From Parvularcula mediterranea (lineage in GTDB: Bacteria > Pseudomonadota > Alphaproteobacteria > Caulobacterales > Parvularculaceae), in NCBI RefSeq assembly GCF_013085255.1, contig NZ_JABFCX010000002.1:1540501-1604500 (forward strand): a DNA stretch of 64,000 nucleotides. Direction: 5' to 3'. The notes below the pieces were generated by a model that saw nothing but the letters and a program-made list of their open reading frames with translations, did not search any database and was not told where the DNA came from. A program made the position numbers and the translations under genes. The stretch's first letter is position 1, and every line of letters starts with the position of its first letter. Positions 52,238 to 60,753 of the stretch are shown piece by piece.

Positions 52238-53080
52238 ATGTCGAGCACGGCGGCTTCAATGAATGACTTTGTTGACGACGAAGAAGGTGGCCTCTCAGGC
52301 TTCACGATTCTTGCTATCCTCGTCACGCTGATCGTCGTGTTCAGTCTTGTGGTTTGGTATGCCTATCAGCAGGGCAAGGCTTCGGCCGCCGCGACCGCGG
52401 AGCTCCCGCAGGTTGCTGCCAACCCTTCACCAGTTGCGGAAGACGTCCCGCTCGATGCCACGCGTGATGGTGGCAGGCAGGAAGTCTACGACCGGGTCAG
52501 CGGTAGCGTTGAGACCCGTGTCGTGACCCAGGAGAATCCGGGCCGCGACCCTCTCGATGGCTATGGCGGTGCGCCAGCCTCGATGACACCGAGAGAGGCG
52601 CCCGCGACCGCAACCTCTGAGCCTGCGCGCGAGGACCCTGTCGTCGCTGCGATCACCCAGAACGAAGAGCCGGCGCGGACGGTCCAGCCTCCGAGCCGTA
52701 ACCCGCGCACCCAGACGCAAACCCAGACCCAGCCTGCCCAGCGCCAGCCCGTCCGCGTGACCGAGGCCGGGACGGCTGCAGCCACCACCGCTGCGACCCA
52801 GACGCCAGCGCGCGCTGCGCCTGCGGCGATGACCGGCACCCATGTGGTTCAGGTCGGTGCGTTCGATTCGAACAGCGCGGCTCTCGATTATTTCGACGGT
52901 CTGTCGCGCCGCCTTGGCACCAGTGTCAGCTCGAAGCTTCCCGACATCCAGGTCGCTGAAGTGAACGGCCGGACCTACCACCGCCTGCGGATCGGCCCCT
53001 TCACGTCGAAGGCTGAGGCTGACCGCTACTGCGCGGATCTCAAGACCCGTGGCCAGGATTGCCTCGTTCGCGGAGTTTAA
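52238..53080 (+). CDS. SPOR-domain membrane protein
   Basis: Bitopic protein of 280 residues. A single TM helix (about 20-43) follows a short cytosolic tail. A long Pro/Thr/Gln-rich periplasmic linker comes next (with TQTQTQPAQRQP-like repeats), then a C-terminal SPOR domain (about 204-280, GTHVVQVGAFDS...YHRLRIGPFTSKAEADRYCADL). SPOR binds denuded peptidoglycan at the septum, so a division role like FtsN is likely. In related genomes argS precedes and nagZ follows it; both are absent here. Confidence 0.88.
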   Translation: MSSTAASMNDFVDDEEGGLSGFTILAILVTLIVVFSLVVWYAYQQGKASAAATAELPQVAANPSPVAEDVPLDATRDGGRQEVYDRVSGSVETRVVTQENPGRDPLDGYGGAPASMTPREAPATATSEPAREDPVVAAITQNEEPARTVQPPSRNPRTQTQTQTQPAQRQPVRVTEAGTAAATTAATQTPARAAPAAMTGTHVVQVGAFDSNSAALDYFDGLSRRLGTSVSSKLPDIQVAEVNGRTYHRLRIGPFTSKAEADRYCADLKTRGQDCLVRGV

Positions 53081-53140
53081 TGTGCGGCGAACCTCCGACT
53101 CGGCTTAGCTGTTTGGAGGTAACGCCAGGAAAGAAGCAGC

Positions 53141-53917
53141 GTGTTTGACGATCAGGTCCCTGAATTCGAGGAAGATGCGGGCAAATCGGATGCGTCCGAA
53201 ACCCTGATCCTCCGGCTCGAAGGCTACGAGGGACCCCTCGACGCGCTTCTCGATCTCGCCCACCGCCAGAAGGTGGACCTGCGCGAGATCTCCGTCCTCG
53301 CACTGGCCCAGCAATATATCGAGTTCGTCGAGGAGGCGCGGTCCCGGAACCTGCAGCTTGCCGCCGACTATCTCGTCATGGCGAGCTGGCTCACCTACCT
53401 CAAAACCCGACTCCTGCTGCCCAAGCAGGAGGATGATGAGGAGCTGTCCGGCGAGGAAATCGCTGCGCTTCTCGCCCACAGGCTTCGCAGGCTCGACGCC
53501 ATGCGGAAGGCTGCACGGGCACTGACGGGCCGCCGTCTTCTTGGCCGGGATGTTTTCCCGCGCGGGGAGCGGGGGACCGAAGTCCGCCGCACGACCCACA
53601 CGGCGGCTGAGCTTTATGACCTCCTCCAGGCTTATTCCTCGCAACGCCTGCGCGCGGCACCGCCTGAGAAACGCAAGGATCCGATCCCGATTTTCCGGAT
53701 CGAAGAGGCCCGGGACACGCTGAAAGAGGCGCTTTCCAGTCACGACGACTGGTTCGAGCTGACCGGCATCAGCAGCCGCCGCGAGACGATTGCGCCGCGC
53801 GGCTCGGTGGTGGCCTCGACCTTCACCGCTGCCCTTGAGGCCGCGCGGGACGGCAACGCTGCCATCCGCCAGGACAAGACCTTCGACCCTATTCTCGTGA
53901 GAGCCGCCCATGGATGA
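53141..53917 (+). CDS. scpA: segregation and condensation protein A
   Basis: Kleisin partner of SMC with ScpB in chromosome organisation. The 258 residues begin with an acidic stretch then the family core LRLEGYEGPLDALLDLAHRQKVDLREISVLALAQQYIEFV, DYLVMASWLTYLKTRLLLP, and a C-terminal winged-helix region. GTG start at 53141 with aggaaag about 8 bases upstream. Overlaps scpB by eight bases. SMC itself is not in the window. Confidence 0.93.
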   Translation: MFDDQVPEFEEDAGKSDASETLILRLEGYEGPLDALLDLAHRQKVDLREISVLALAQQYIEFVEEARSRNLQLAADYLVMASWLTYLKTRLLLPKQEDDEELSGEEIAALLAHRLRRLDAMRKAARALTGRRLLGRDVFPRGERGTEVRRTTHTAAELYDLLQAYSSQRLRAAPPEKRKDPIPIFRIEEARDTLKEALSSHDDWFELTGISSRRETIAPRGSVVASTFTAALEAARDGNAAIRQDKTFDPILVRAAHG

Positions 53918-54602
53918 GCTGACCCACAAGCCTGACGTGACCTATGAGCCGCAAGGCGAGGCGCCTGCGCTCGATTTCACCGAGGAGACGGTCGCGGAGG
54001 CCCAGCGCCTGCGCCGTATCGAAGCGCTGCTCTTTGCGTCGCCTGAGCCGCTGTCGGAGACGGTGATCGCCGACCGTGTGCCCGGTGGCCCCGTGAAGCC
54101 GCTGCTTCAGGAGCTTTCCGAGGCGTACAAGGACCGCGGTGTGAACCTGCGTCAGGTGGCAAACCGCTGGCAGTTCGTCACCGCTGAGGATTGTGCCCAG
54201 GTGCTCGTGACCACGCAGGAGACGACGCGGAAGCTGTCGCGGCCTGCGCTCGAGACGCTGGCGATCATCGCCTACCACCAGCCCTGCAGCCGCGCTGACA
54301 TCGAGGAAGTACGCGGGGTTTCGGTCTCCAAAGGTTCTCTCGACCAGCTCATGTCGCTCGGTTGGGTGAAGATGCGCGGCCGCCGCGATGCGCCAGGCCG
54401 TCCGCTGCTCTACGGCACCACGGCTGCTTTCCTCGAGCACTTCGACCTGACGGCGATCGGCGACCTACCGGGTCTTCAGGATCTCAAGGCGCAAGGCCTG
54501 TTGGAAGGCACGCTTCCGCCGGACTTCGACGTGCCGAAACCGACCGAAGCGGACGACGGTATTCTACCGCTCGACGCAGAAGAACAGGAAGAGGCCGCTT
54601 GA
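53910..54602 (+). CDS. scpB: segregation and condensation protein B
   Basis: Winged-helix dimer that binds ScpA-SMC. The 230 residues carry [39 protein letters not shown], the central [32 protein letters not shown] and the [24 protein letters not shown] block. An acidic tail follows. Coupled to scpA, and 61 bases before tatA. The scpA-scpB-tatABC order is typical of alphaproteobacteria. Confidence 0.94.
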   Translation: MDELTHKPDVTYEPQGEAPALDFTEETVAEAQRLRRIEALLFASPEPLSETVIADRVPGGPVKPLLQELSEAYKDRGVNLRQVANRWQFVTAEDCAQVLVTTQETTRKLSRPALETLAIIAYHQPCSRADIEEVRGVSVSKGSLDQLMSLGWVKMRGRRDAPGRPLLYGTTAAFLEHFDLTAIGDLPGLQDLKAQGLLEGTLPPDFDVPKPTEADDGILPLDAEEQEEAA

Positions 54603-54663
54603 GTTCGGCATTCGCTGGGCGCAGGTAAGGCTCCATTACGAACATTCCGGCAAAGGAGCGGGT

Positions 54664-54894
54664 ATGTTTCCCGGTTGGCAGCAGCTTCTCATCGTCCTTG
54701 TCCTCGTGCTGATCCTTTTCGGCGGCCGCGGACGTATCTCATCTCTGATGGGTGACCTCGCGAAGGGCATCAAATCCTTCCGCTCGGGCCTCGCCGACGA
54801 TGGCTCCGACGAGGAGCAGCCGAAGACGGCCCTCGACGCGAAGACCGGCGAGACCGTTGAGGTCTCCGAGAAAGACCCGGCCAAGAGCGAATGA
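54664..54894 (+). CDS. tatA: Tat translocase subunit TatA
   Basis: Pore-forming component of the twin-arginine translocase. The 76 residues have an N-terminal TM helix ([17 protein letters not shown]), the hinge Gly-Gly-Arg region and amphipathic helix [20 protein letters not shown], then an acidic tail. The hinge reads [10 protein letters not shown] instead of the common FGxxKLPEL. Strong ribosome site aaaggag before the ATG. Overlaps tatB by four bases. Confidence 0.92.
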   Translation: MFPGWQQLLIVLVLVLILFGGRGRISSLMGDLAKGIKSFRSGLADDGSDEEQPKTALDAKTGETVEVSEKDPAKSE

Positions 54895-55322
54895 GCCTCG
54901 TTCCGCAGCTCGGCTTTCCGGAGCTGATGGTGCTTGGGGTTCTCGCCCTGTTGGTCATCGGTCCCAAGGACCTGCCGAGATTCCTCCATTCCGCTGGTCA
55001 GGCCTTCGGCAAGATGCGCCGTATGGCTGACGAGTTCCGCGCCGGGCTGCAGCAGGTCGCCCGCGAGGCGGAGATCGATGAGATGCGCAAGGAGATCGAG
55101 AGCCTGAAAGAGGCCTCGGGCGCGAAGGATGTCGAAGACACTTTCCGCGACATCCAGCGTGAGGCAAACAAGCCCCTGAGCGTCGCTGAGCAGCGCGACG
55201 CCGACGACGATATCGACTCGGCCCTCGATCATCACGATGACCACGGCGACTATGAGTGCGATGGCGGCGGCGACGAGCCTGACGACACGCCTGAGCCGGA
55301 GACCAAGAGCTCCCATGGCTGA
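54891..55322 (+). CDS. tatB: Tat translocase subunit TatB
   Basis: Substrate-receptor partner of TatC. The 143 residues have the TatB start [31 protein letters not shown], an amphipathic helix, a long charged coiled coil ([28 protein letters not shown]), and an Asp/His-rich tail ([19 protein letters not shown]). The His/Asp tail is unusual and may bind metal, but this is not shown. The tatC start lies inside its last codons. Confidence 0.93.
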   Translation: MSLVPQLGFPELMVLGVLALLVIGPKDLPRFLHSAGQAFGKMRRMADEFRAGLQQVAREAEIDEMRKEIESLKEASGAKDVEDTFRDIQREANKPLSVAEQRDADDDIDSALDHHDDHGDYECDGGGDEPDDTPEPETKSSHG

Positions 55323-56145
55323 GGACCTCGCCAAGCCTGACCTCATTGACGATGACGGTGCCGATGGGATCGAGAGTTCCCGGGCGCCGCTGATGGATCA
55401 TCTGATCGAGTTGCGTTCGCGGCTCCTCGTGATCGTGGGTGCGCTCGCGGTCTGTTTTGTCCTCTGCTTCATCGTCAGTGCGCCGCTCTACAATGCTCTG
55501 ACGCTGCCTTACGTCGATGCACTGGCGGATGCGGGGCAGGAGGATGCGGTCCTCAACTATTTCCCGCTGGAGCTCTTCTTTGCCCAAGTGAAGCTCAGCT
55601 TCTTTGCGGCACTGATGATCAGCTTCCCGATCACCGCCTGGCAGGGTTACGCCTTCATCGCGCCGGGTCTCTACAAATCGGAGAAGCGGGCAGTTCTGCC
55701 GTTTCTCTTCGCCATGCCCGTGCTGTTCGCGATGGGCATCCTGCTGGTGCACCAGATGGTGCTGCCGTTGGTTCTCGACTTCGCCTTGGGCGTTGAGGGC
55801 AGGGCGGAGGCCACGGCTGCTGCGAGCTACAACCTGTTTGTGAAGGTCGGAGACTATCTCGATCTCGCCGTGGCGTTGATGCTCGGCTTTGGCTTTGCCT
55901 TCCAGCTGCCGGTGGTCCTGATGCTGCTGGGGCAGGCGGGGCTTGTGACCGACGACTTTCTCGTCAGGAACAGGCGCTATGCGATCGTGCTGATCTTCCT
56001 TGTGGCTGCGTTCCTGACGCCGCCTGATCCGATGAGCCAGATCGCCCTCGGCGGCACTATTCTCCTGCTCTACGAGGTCTCCATTTGGGGCGTGCGCTGG
56101 ACGCAAAAAAAACGGAGGCCAGAAGCCTCCGAAAGCAAGATCTGA
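55315..56145 (+). CDS. tatC: Tat translocase subunit TatC
   Basis: Core receptor of the twin-arginine translocase, six TM segments in 276 residues. Family signatures are APLMDHLIELRSRLL, FKMGVILAFP-like SFFAALMISFPITAWQGYAFIAPGLYKSEKRAVLPF and FLTPPDPMSQ. The ATG at 55315 overlaps tatB by eight bases; an in-frame ATG at 55237 would overlap further and is unlikely. The last codons (56105-56131) form a hairpin that acts as terminator for mucR on the other strand. serS, often next, is absent. Confidence 0.95.
   Translation: MAEDLAKPDLIDDDGADGIESSRAPLMDHLIELRSRLLVIVGALAVCFVLCFIVSAPLYNALTLPYVDALADAGQEDAVLNYFPLELFFAQVKLSFFAALMISFPITAWQGYAFIAPGLYKSEKRAVLPFLFAMPVLFAMGILLVHQMVLPLVLDFALGVEGRAEATAAASYNLFVKVGDYLDLAVALMLGFGFAFQLPVVLMLLGQAGLVTDDFLVRNRRYAIVLIFLVAAFLTPPDPMSQIALGGTILLLYEVSIWGVRWTQKKRRPEASESKI
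56105..56131 (-). terminator. intrinsic terminator for mucR, inside the tatC 3' end
   Basis: On the minus strand: stem of 7 bases (cggaggc at 56113-56119 with gcctccg at 56125-56131), a 5-base loop, and an eight-base T-run formed by the AAAAAAAA at 56105-56112. It lies 86 bases beyond the mucR stop. The A-run and stem code for the KKRRPEAS tail of TatC. Confidence 0.8.
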
Positions 56146-56169
56146 AATCTTGGAAAGGTTCTGCCTGTT

Positions 56170-56203
56170 CTTTGCCTGTCCGCCCCTCTCGGAACAGGCA
56201 AAG
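56170..56203. terminator. hairpin between tatC and mucR
   Basis: Perfect 10-base arms (ctttgcctgt 56170-56179, acaggcaaag 56194-56203) with a 14-base loop, in the 71-base gap between convergent genes. No long U-tract, so it may act as an mRNA stabilising or attenuating structure, or as a tatABC terminator. Confidence 0.5.
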
Positions 56204-56216
56204 TTAAGGCTGGACC

Positions 56217-56687
56217 TTAAGCAGCTGCGCTCTTCCGGCGGCCGCCCTTTTTCGCAGTAGCTTTGCGGCCACCTTGGGTGCCGAGGCCGATTTGCTTGGC
56301 GAACTCGGAACGACGCTTTGCGTAGTTCGGTGCGACCATCGGGTAGTCAGCAGGCAGGTTCCACTTGCGGCGATACTCTTCCGGGCTGAGGTTGTATTGG
56401 GTCCGGAGGTAACGTTTCAGCATTTTCAGCTTCTTACCGTCCTCGAGGCAGATCAGGTAGTCGTCGGTGATCGACTTCTTCACCGGAACGGCCGGCTTCT
56501 GCTGAACCTCTTCTTCCTTCGGCGCGCCGCCGAGGGTGCTGAGGGTCTGGAAGGTGTTCTGCAGCAGGTCCTGAAGTTGTTCAGCTGGGACCGAATTGTT
56601 GGCGACAAAAGCAGAAACGATGTCTGCAGTCAGGGCCAGGGTCTCGGATTGATCAAGAACTTCCTGCTGAGAGGTATTTTCGGTCAT
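56217..56687 (-). CDS. mucR: MucR/Ros-family transcriptional regulator
   Basis: Global DNA-binding regulator of alphaproteobacteria (surface polysaccharide, motility, cell cycle). The 156 residues hold an N-terminal oligomerising helical region (about 1-55) and a C-terminal Ros-type domain: ITDDYLICLEDGKKLKMLKRYL, SPEEYRRKWNLPADYPMVAPNYAKRRSEFAKQIGLG, then a basic tail (KKGGRRK). Ros has Cys-Cys-His-His zinc ligands. Here only the first Cys is kept: position two is Asp, and the His positions read Tyr and Gln/Tyr. A palindrome lies about 40 bases upstream of the start, perhaps for autoregulation. Confidence 0.93.
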   Translation of the reverse strand: MTENTSQQEVLDQSETLALTADIVSAFVANNSVPAEQLQDLLQNTFQTLSTLGGAPKEEEVQQKPAVPVKKSITDDYLICLEDGKKLKMLKRYLRTQYNLSPEEYRRKWNLPADYPMVAPNYAKRRSEFAKQIGLGTQGGRKATAKKGGRRKSAAA

Positions 56688-56726
56688 TTGTAGTCCTTAG
56701 GGGTCAAATATGAAGGCGAAGTCGGG

Positions 56727-56742
56727 AGTCTTTCGAAAGACT
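56727..56742. promoter_or_regulatory. 16-base perfect palindrome upstream of mucR
   Basis: agtctttcgaaagact, centred about 47 bases ahead of the mucR ATG (minus strand) and 224 bases ahead of the glyA ATG. The perfect symmetry could be an operator or a leader hairpin of the mucR mRNA. I cannot match it to a known regulator. Confidence 0.4.
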
Positions 56743-56958
56743 TCTGATGACTTCGCACGACGTCGATTTATCGCTGCTAGAGATATTTGACTGCCATCTC
56801 AAGAGAAAAAAGGCGTAAACACAGTGAAGTTTTGTGGCATAGATGGGTGACGGGAAATGTTCGCGTCACTTGCGCCCAAGGGCTGTTTTCCCCTTTGCGC
56901 TGACGCTGCGACGGGCGTAGGTCCCGGGCTTCCACAGATTCTCGCTTCGGTGACCGAC

Positions 56959-58254
56959 ATGACCACTGCTGACCAACTCTCCGCACAACCCTTCACCTTC
57001 GATGAGGGCCTCTCCAAGACAGACCCGCAACTCTTCGAGATGATGGGCCGAGAGTTCGACCGGCAGCAGCGCCAGATCGAGCTGATCGCTTCGGAGAACA
57101 TCGTCAGCCAGGCGGTGCTGGACGCGCAGGGCTCGGTCCTGACCAACAAGTATGCTGAGGGCTATCCGGGCCGCCGGTACTATGGCGGCTGTGAGTTCGT
57201 GGACGAGGTCGAGACCCTCGCCATTGAGCGAGCCAAGCGCCTGTTCGACTGCGCCGAAGCCATCGTGCAGCCGCACTCAGGCAGCCAGGCGAACCAGGCG
57301 GTCTTTATGGCTCTGCTTAAGCCGGGCGAGAAGATCCTCGGCCTCGACCTCGCCGCTGGCGGGCACCTGACCCACGGTGCGAAGGTCAACCAGTCGGGCA
57401 AGTGGTTCGAAGCTGTCCACTACGGCGTGCGCGAGGATGACCACCGCATCGACATGGACAATGTCCGCGAGATCGCCCTGCGCGAGAAGCCGCAGCTGAT
57501 CATTGCCGGCGGTTCGGCCTATTCGCGGATCATCGATTTCAAGGCGTTCCGCGAGATCGCTGATGAGGTGGGTGCATACTTCCTCGTGGACATGGCGCAC
57601 TTCTCAGGCCTCGTTGCCGGTGGTCATTATCCATCGCCGATCCCGCATGCCCATGCGGTGACGTCGACAACCCACAAGACGCTCCGGGGCCCGCGTGGCG
57701 GGATCATCCTGACCAATGAGAAGGATCTGGCGAAGAAATTCCGCTCGGCGCTCTTCCCAGGCCTTCAGGGCGGTCCGCTCATGCATGTCATCGCGGGCAA
57801 GGCCGCTGCCTTCGGCGAAGCTCTGACGCCTGAGTACAAGGTCTACACGCGCCAAGTGATCGAGAACGCGAAGGCGTTGGCTTCGGTGCTCGTGGACGCC
57901 GGTTACGCTGTCGTCTCGGGCGGCACGGACACCCACGTGATGCTGGTCGACCTCCGCCCGAAAGGCGTGAAGGGCAACGCGGCCGAAGAGGCGCTCGAGC
58001 GGGCAGGCATGACCTGCAACAAGAACGGCGTACCGAACGATCCTGAGAAGCCTGCGATCACGTCAGGCATCAGGCTTGGGACGCCTGCTGCGACCTCGCG
58101 CGGGTTTGGCGTGGCGGAGTTCCAGGAGACGGGCCGCCTGATCGCGCGCGTGCTCGATGGTCTCGCTGAAGGCGGCGATACGACGGAGCTTGAAAACAGC
58201 GTCCGCGCCGAAGTCGAGGCGCTGACGGGCCGCTTCCCGATCTACGGCGGTTGA
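56959..58254 (+). CDS. glyA: serine hydroxymethyltransferase
   Basis: PLP enzyme that converts serine to glycine while loading tetrahydrofolate with one-carbon units. The 431 residues show [47 protein letters not shown], and the PLP Lys240 in [12 protein letters not shown]. Start: the frame is open 34 codons upstream, but ATG at 56959 (MTTADQ) fits the family length; a GTG three codons before it is possible. It is followed by a repeat pair, then DUF4440, rather than directly by nrdR as often seen. Confidence 0.96.
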   Translation: MTTADQLSAQPFTFDEGLSKTDPQLFEMMGREFDRQQRQIELIASENIVSQAVLDAQGSVLTNKYAEGYPGRRYYGGCEFVDEVETLAIERAKRLFDCAEAIVQPHSGSQANQAVFMALLKPGEKILGLDLAAGGHLTHGAKVNQSGKWFEAVHYGVREDDHRIDMDNVREIALREKPQLIIAGGSAYSRIIDFKAFREIADEVGAYFLVDMAHFSGLVAGGHYPSPIPHAHAVTSTTHKTLRGPRGGIILTNEKDLAKKFRSALFPGLQGGPLMHVIAGKAAAFGEALTPEYKVYTRQVIENAKALASVLVDAGYAVVSGGTDTHVMLVDLRPKGVKGNAAEEALERAGMTCNKNGVPNDPEKPAITSGIRLGTPAATSRGFGVAEFQETGRLIARVLDGLAEGGDTTELENSVRAEVEALTGRFPIYGG

Positions 58255-58263
58255 GTTCGGCGC

Positions 58264-58400
58264 TTCACTTCTCCCTCCGGGAGAGGTCGAAATCTCCGAT
58301 TTCGGGTGAGGGTAAGTGAAGCTCCGCCCTCATACGCACTCACCCAAAGCCTCTCTTCGAAAGCCTTTGACCTCTCCCGGAGGGAGAGGTGGGGCGCCGC
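58264..58400. repeat. inverted pair of ctctccc/gggagag palindromic repeats
   Basis: Two copies facing each other. The first has ctccctccgggag with ggtcgaaat...gggtgaggg on its right (58271-58313). The second has ctcaccc...ctctcccggagggagagg (58339-58390). The inner ctcccggaggg units are palindromes. A third relative is at 26884-26922. The pair fills most of the 181-base gap after glyA and may also act as a glyA terminator. Confidence 0.7.
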
Positions 58401-58435
58401 TTCCAGCCATAGCGCGAGCAGGCTAGCCTTTCCCC

Positions 58436-58855
58436 ATGCGTATCTTCCTCGCCGCCTTCGCCCTTCTTGCTGCCGCCTATGCCGGGGAGCCGGAGGAGGA
58501 CATCCGCGCCGTTCTCTCCATGCAGACGGCGGCCTGGAACAGAGGCGACATCCACCGTTTCATGGACGGCTATGTGCGCTCGGAGCAGCTGCGCTTTGTC
58601 TCGGGCAATGAAGAGAAGCGTGGCCACGGCAAGACGCTCGCGCGGTATCTCGCGACCTATGACACGCCTGAGAAGATGGGGACGCTGAGCTTCAAGGACC
58701 TCGAAGTGCAGGTCCTGGGCGATGATGCGGCGATGGTGTTCGGGCGTTTTCTGCTCGTCAGGCCCGAGGTCGGCGACGCGACAGGGCTCTTCACCCTGAT
58801 CTTCCGCAAGACGGACGAAGGCTGGCGCATCGTCCACGACCACACGTCGAGCTAG
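58436..58855 (+). CDS. secreted DUF4440 / NTF2-like protein
   Basis: A 139-residue exported protein of the SnoaL/NTF2 fold group. Signal peptide about 1-16 (IFLAAFALLAAAYA). Core segments AVLSMQTAAWNRGDIHRFMDGYVRSEQLRFVSG, LEVQVLGDDAAMVFGRF and LFTLIFRKTDEGWRIVHDHTSS match the DUF4440 pattern. Such proteins may be enzymes, binders or chaperones; none is assigned. A hairpin separates it from the convergent VPLPA-CTERM gene. Confidence 0.85.
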   Translation: MRIFLAAFALLAAAYAGEPEEDIRAVLSMQTAAWNRGDIHRFMDGYVRSEQLRFVSGNEEKRGHGKTLARYLATYDTPEKMGTLSFKDLEVQVLGDDAAMVFGRFLLVRPEVGDATGLFTLIFRKTDEGWRIVHDHTSS

Positions 58856-58864
58856 GTAAGGGCA

Positions 58865-58886
58865 GGCGCAGGAAACCTCCTGCGCC
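58865..58886. terminator. bidirectional hairpin between DUF4440 and VPLPA-CTERM genes
   Basis: Perfect 9-base arms (ggcgcagga 58865-58873, tcctgcgcc 58878-58886) with a 4-base loop, ten bases after the DUF4440 stop and nine bases beyond the other gene's stop. No U-tract on either side. Confidence 0.6.
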
Positions 58887-58894
58887 CAGAAAGA

Positions 58895-59698
58895 TCAGGC
58901 TGTGGCCTTCTTCTTGAGGCGGGTCGCGAGAGCCACACCGCTCAGGAACAGCCATGCTCCTGCGGGCAGCGGGATCTCGCCAAGATCACCGTCATCATCC
59001 GAAGCTGCGATCCTGAGATTGTCGAAGCTGGCATAGCCACCCGACAGGAGGTCGATCTGCAAGGTGACGTTGCCGTTCGTGTTGCCAGCGGTGCTGAGGC
59101 CTTCAACGACGCGGGTCCAGTCGAAGGTATCGCGCGCGGAGAAGGTCGTGGTTGCGTCCACCGTTGAAAGAACGGTGCCCGAGCCTGTGTTCCGCGCGCC
59201 GCCGGGATTGTCGAACAGCGTAAAGCGGAAGGTGGCTTGCGCACCGCCAGCTGGCTGGAAGGGCCCACCGAAATTATTGAGGTCGACGGCCGAGATATCG
59301 ATCCCGATGTTCAGGAAGTCCCTGTCACCGACATCGAAGCTCAGACCGACAAGGTCATTCTGCCTGCTCGACAGCATACCGACAGAGAAGTTGCCGCCGG
59401 TCCCGGACGGATCCTTAAACCCGGTACCGTGCGCAGCCGTCCCGCCGCCTCGGTTCGAGCCGGTGATGTTCAGGATTTCCGTGGTAAACTGCTGGGCGAA
59501 AAGAAAGTCCGGCGTGCTGTAGTTCAGGTTGATCGTGTCGGCGCGGATATCGACGTCGCCGCCGCTGTTCACGTAGCCGGCCGGATTCTCGAAGTCCTGA
59601 TCGTAAAGCACGACAGTCCCTGCCAAAGCAGGCGATGCCATGGTGCCCGCCATTATGGCCGCGAGCGTTGCCTTGAGCTTTGTCACAATCGTTCCCAT
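58895..59698 (-). CDS. second secreted protein with VPLPA-type sorting signal
   Basis: A 267-residue exported protein. Signal peptide about 1-26 (LKATLAAIMAGTMASPALA), then a beta-sandwich-like domain (LSFDVGDRDFLNIGIDISAVDL, VTLQIDLLSGGYASFDNLRIAA). The tail is IPLPAGAWLFLSGVALATRLKKKA, the VPLPA-CTERM layout of motif, hydrophobic helix and basic end. The domain looks like a carbohydrate-binding or adhesion fold, but none is assigned. It lies divergent from nrdR across 111 bases, interrupting the glyA-nrdR neighbourhood. Confidence 0.85.
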   Translation of the reverse strand: MGTIVTKLKATLAAIMAGTMASPALAGTVVLYDQDFENPAGYVNSGGDVDIRADTINLNYSTPDFLFAQQFTTEILNITGSNRGGGTAAHGTGFKDPSGTGGNFSVGMLSSRQNDLVGLSFDVGDRDFLNIGIDISAVDLNNFGGPFQPAGGAQATFRFTLFDNPGGARNTGSGTVLSTVDATTTFSARDTFDWTRVVEGLSTAGNTNGNVTLQIDLLSGGYASFDNLRIAASDDDGDLGEIPLPAGAWLFLSGVALATRLKKKATA

Positions 59699-59809
59699 CC
59701 CTGTGATAATTGTTAAAGTGCGCTCTAAGACGCGTCTTGGTCAAGGAAATGATGCTGTATCGATGGTGTCACTTGGCGTGGGGGCCTGAGAGGTCTAAGC
59801 GCCCGTCCG

Positions 59810-60265
59810 ATGCGCTGCCCATTCTGCCAAGGCGAAGATACCCAGGTGAAGGACTCCCGGCCTGCCGATGATGGCGCCGCGATCCGGCGCCGGCGGCTGT
59901 GCAACTCCTGCGAGGCGCGGTTCACGACCTTCGAGCGGGTCCAGCTACGAGAGCTGACGGTGCTCAAATCCTCGGGCCGCAAGGTGCCCTTCGACCGGGA
60001 GAAGCTGCAGCGCTCGATCGCCATTGCCACCCGCAAGCGCGATATCGACCAGGAAACGCTCGACATGACGGTTAGCAAGATCGTCCGCTCCCTCGAGCAA
60101 TCCGGCGAGACGGAGATCTCCTCCCAGACCATCGGCGCCCACGTCATGGCGGCGCTGAAGGAGATCGATGACGTCGCCTTCGTTCGCTATGCGAGCGTCT
60201 ACCGAAACTTCCGTGAAGCCCGCGATTTCGAGGGCTTCCTCCGTGAGATGAACAGTGACGACTGA
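59810..60265 (+). CDS. nrdR: transcriptional repressor NrdR
   Basis: Zinc-ribbon and ATP-cone regulator of ribonucleotide reductase genes. The 151 residues have ribbon Cys 3, 6, 31 and 34 (MRCPFC, LCNSCE), a helix with [17 protein letters not shown], then the ATP-cone ([19 protein letters not shown]). It starts the nrdR-nusB-thiL group, with nusB overlapping by 11 bases. No ribonucleotide reductase gene or NrdR box was found in the window. Confidence 0.95.
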   Translation: MRCPFCQGEDTQVKDSRPADDGAAIRRRRLCNSCEARFTTFERVQLRELTVLKSSGRKVPFDREKLQRSIAIATRKRDIDQETLDMTVSKIVRSLEQSGETEISSQTIGAHVMAALKEIDDVAFVRYASVYRNFREARDFEGFLREMNSDD

Positions 60266-60749
60266 CAACAAAACCAAAGACTACGCAAAGGCCCTCCGTG
60301 AGCGGAGGACGCTGGCGCGGCTGGGGGCTGTGCAGGCCCTCTACCAGATGGAGCATTCGGGGCAGGGCGTGGATGCGACTGTGCGCGAGTTCCAGAACTA
60401 CCGTCTTGGCGGGGAGCTCGAAGGCGAGGCGATCCGCGAGGCGGATGACGAGTTCTTCGAGGACCTCGTGCGCGGCGTCATCGATGCGCAGAAGCCGATC
60501 GACCCGCTGATCAACCGCAACCTGCGCGAAGGCTGGAAGCTGTCGCGGCTTGATGCGACGGCGCGGGCTATCCTGCGTTGCGGCGGTTACGAGCTTGTTC
60601 GGCGTGCGGACATTCCTGCGCCTGTGGTGATCGACGAGTATGTCGAGATTGCCAAGGACTTCTTCGGTGAAGGCGAGCAGGAACCGAGCTTCATCAACGC
60701 TGTCCTCGAGGCTTGCGGCCGCGAGGCAAGGGCGGACGAGTTCGCCTGA
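60255..60749 (+). CDS. nusB: transcription antitermination factor NusB
   Basis: RNA-binding protein that, with NusE, binds boxA in rRNA operons. The 164 residues are all-helical with [42 protein letters not shown] and the conserved [49 protein letters not shown] start at 60255, overlapping nrdR by 11 bases, so coupled. thiL follows five bases later. Confidence 0.94.
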   Translation: MTTDNKTKDYAKALRERRTLARLGAVQALYQMEHSGQGVDATVREFQNYRLGGELEGEAIREADDEFFEDLVRGVIDAQKPIDPLINRNLREGWKLSRLDATARAILRCGGYELVRRADIPAPVVIDEYVEIAKDFFGEGEQEPSFINAVLEACGREARADEFA

Positions 60750-60753
60750 ACCC

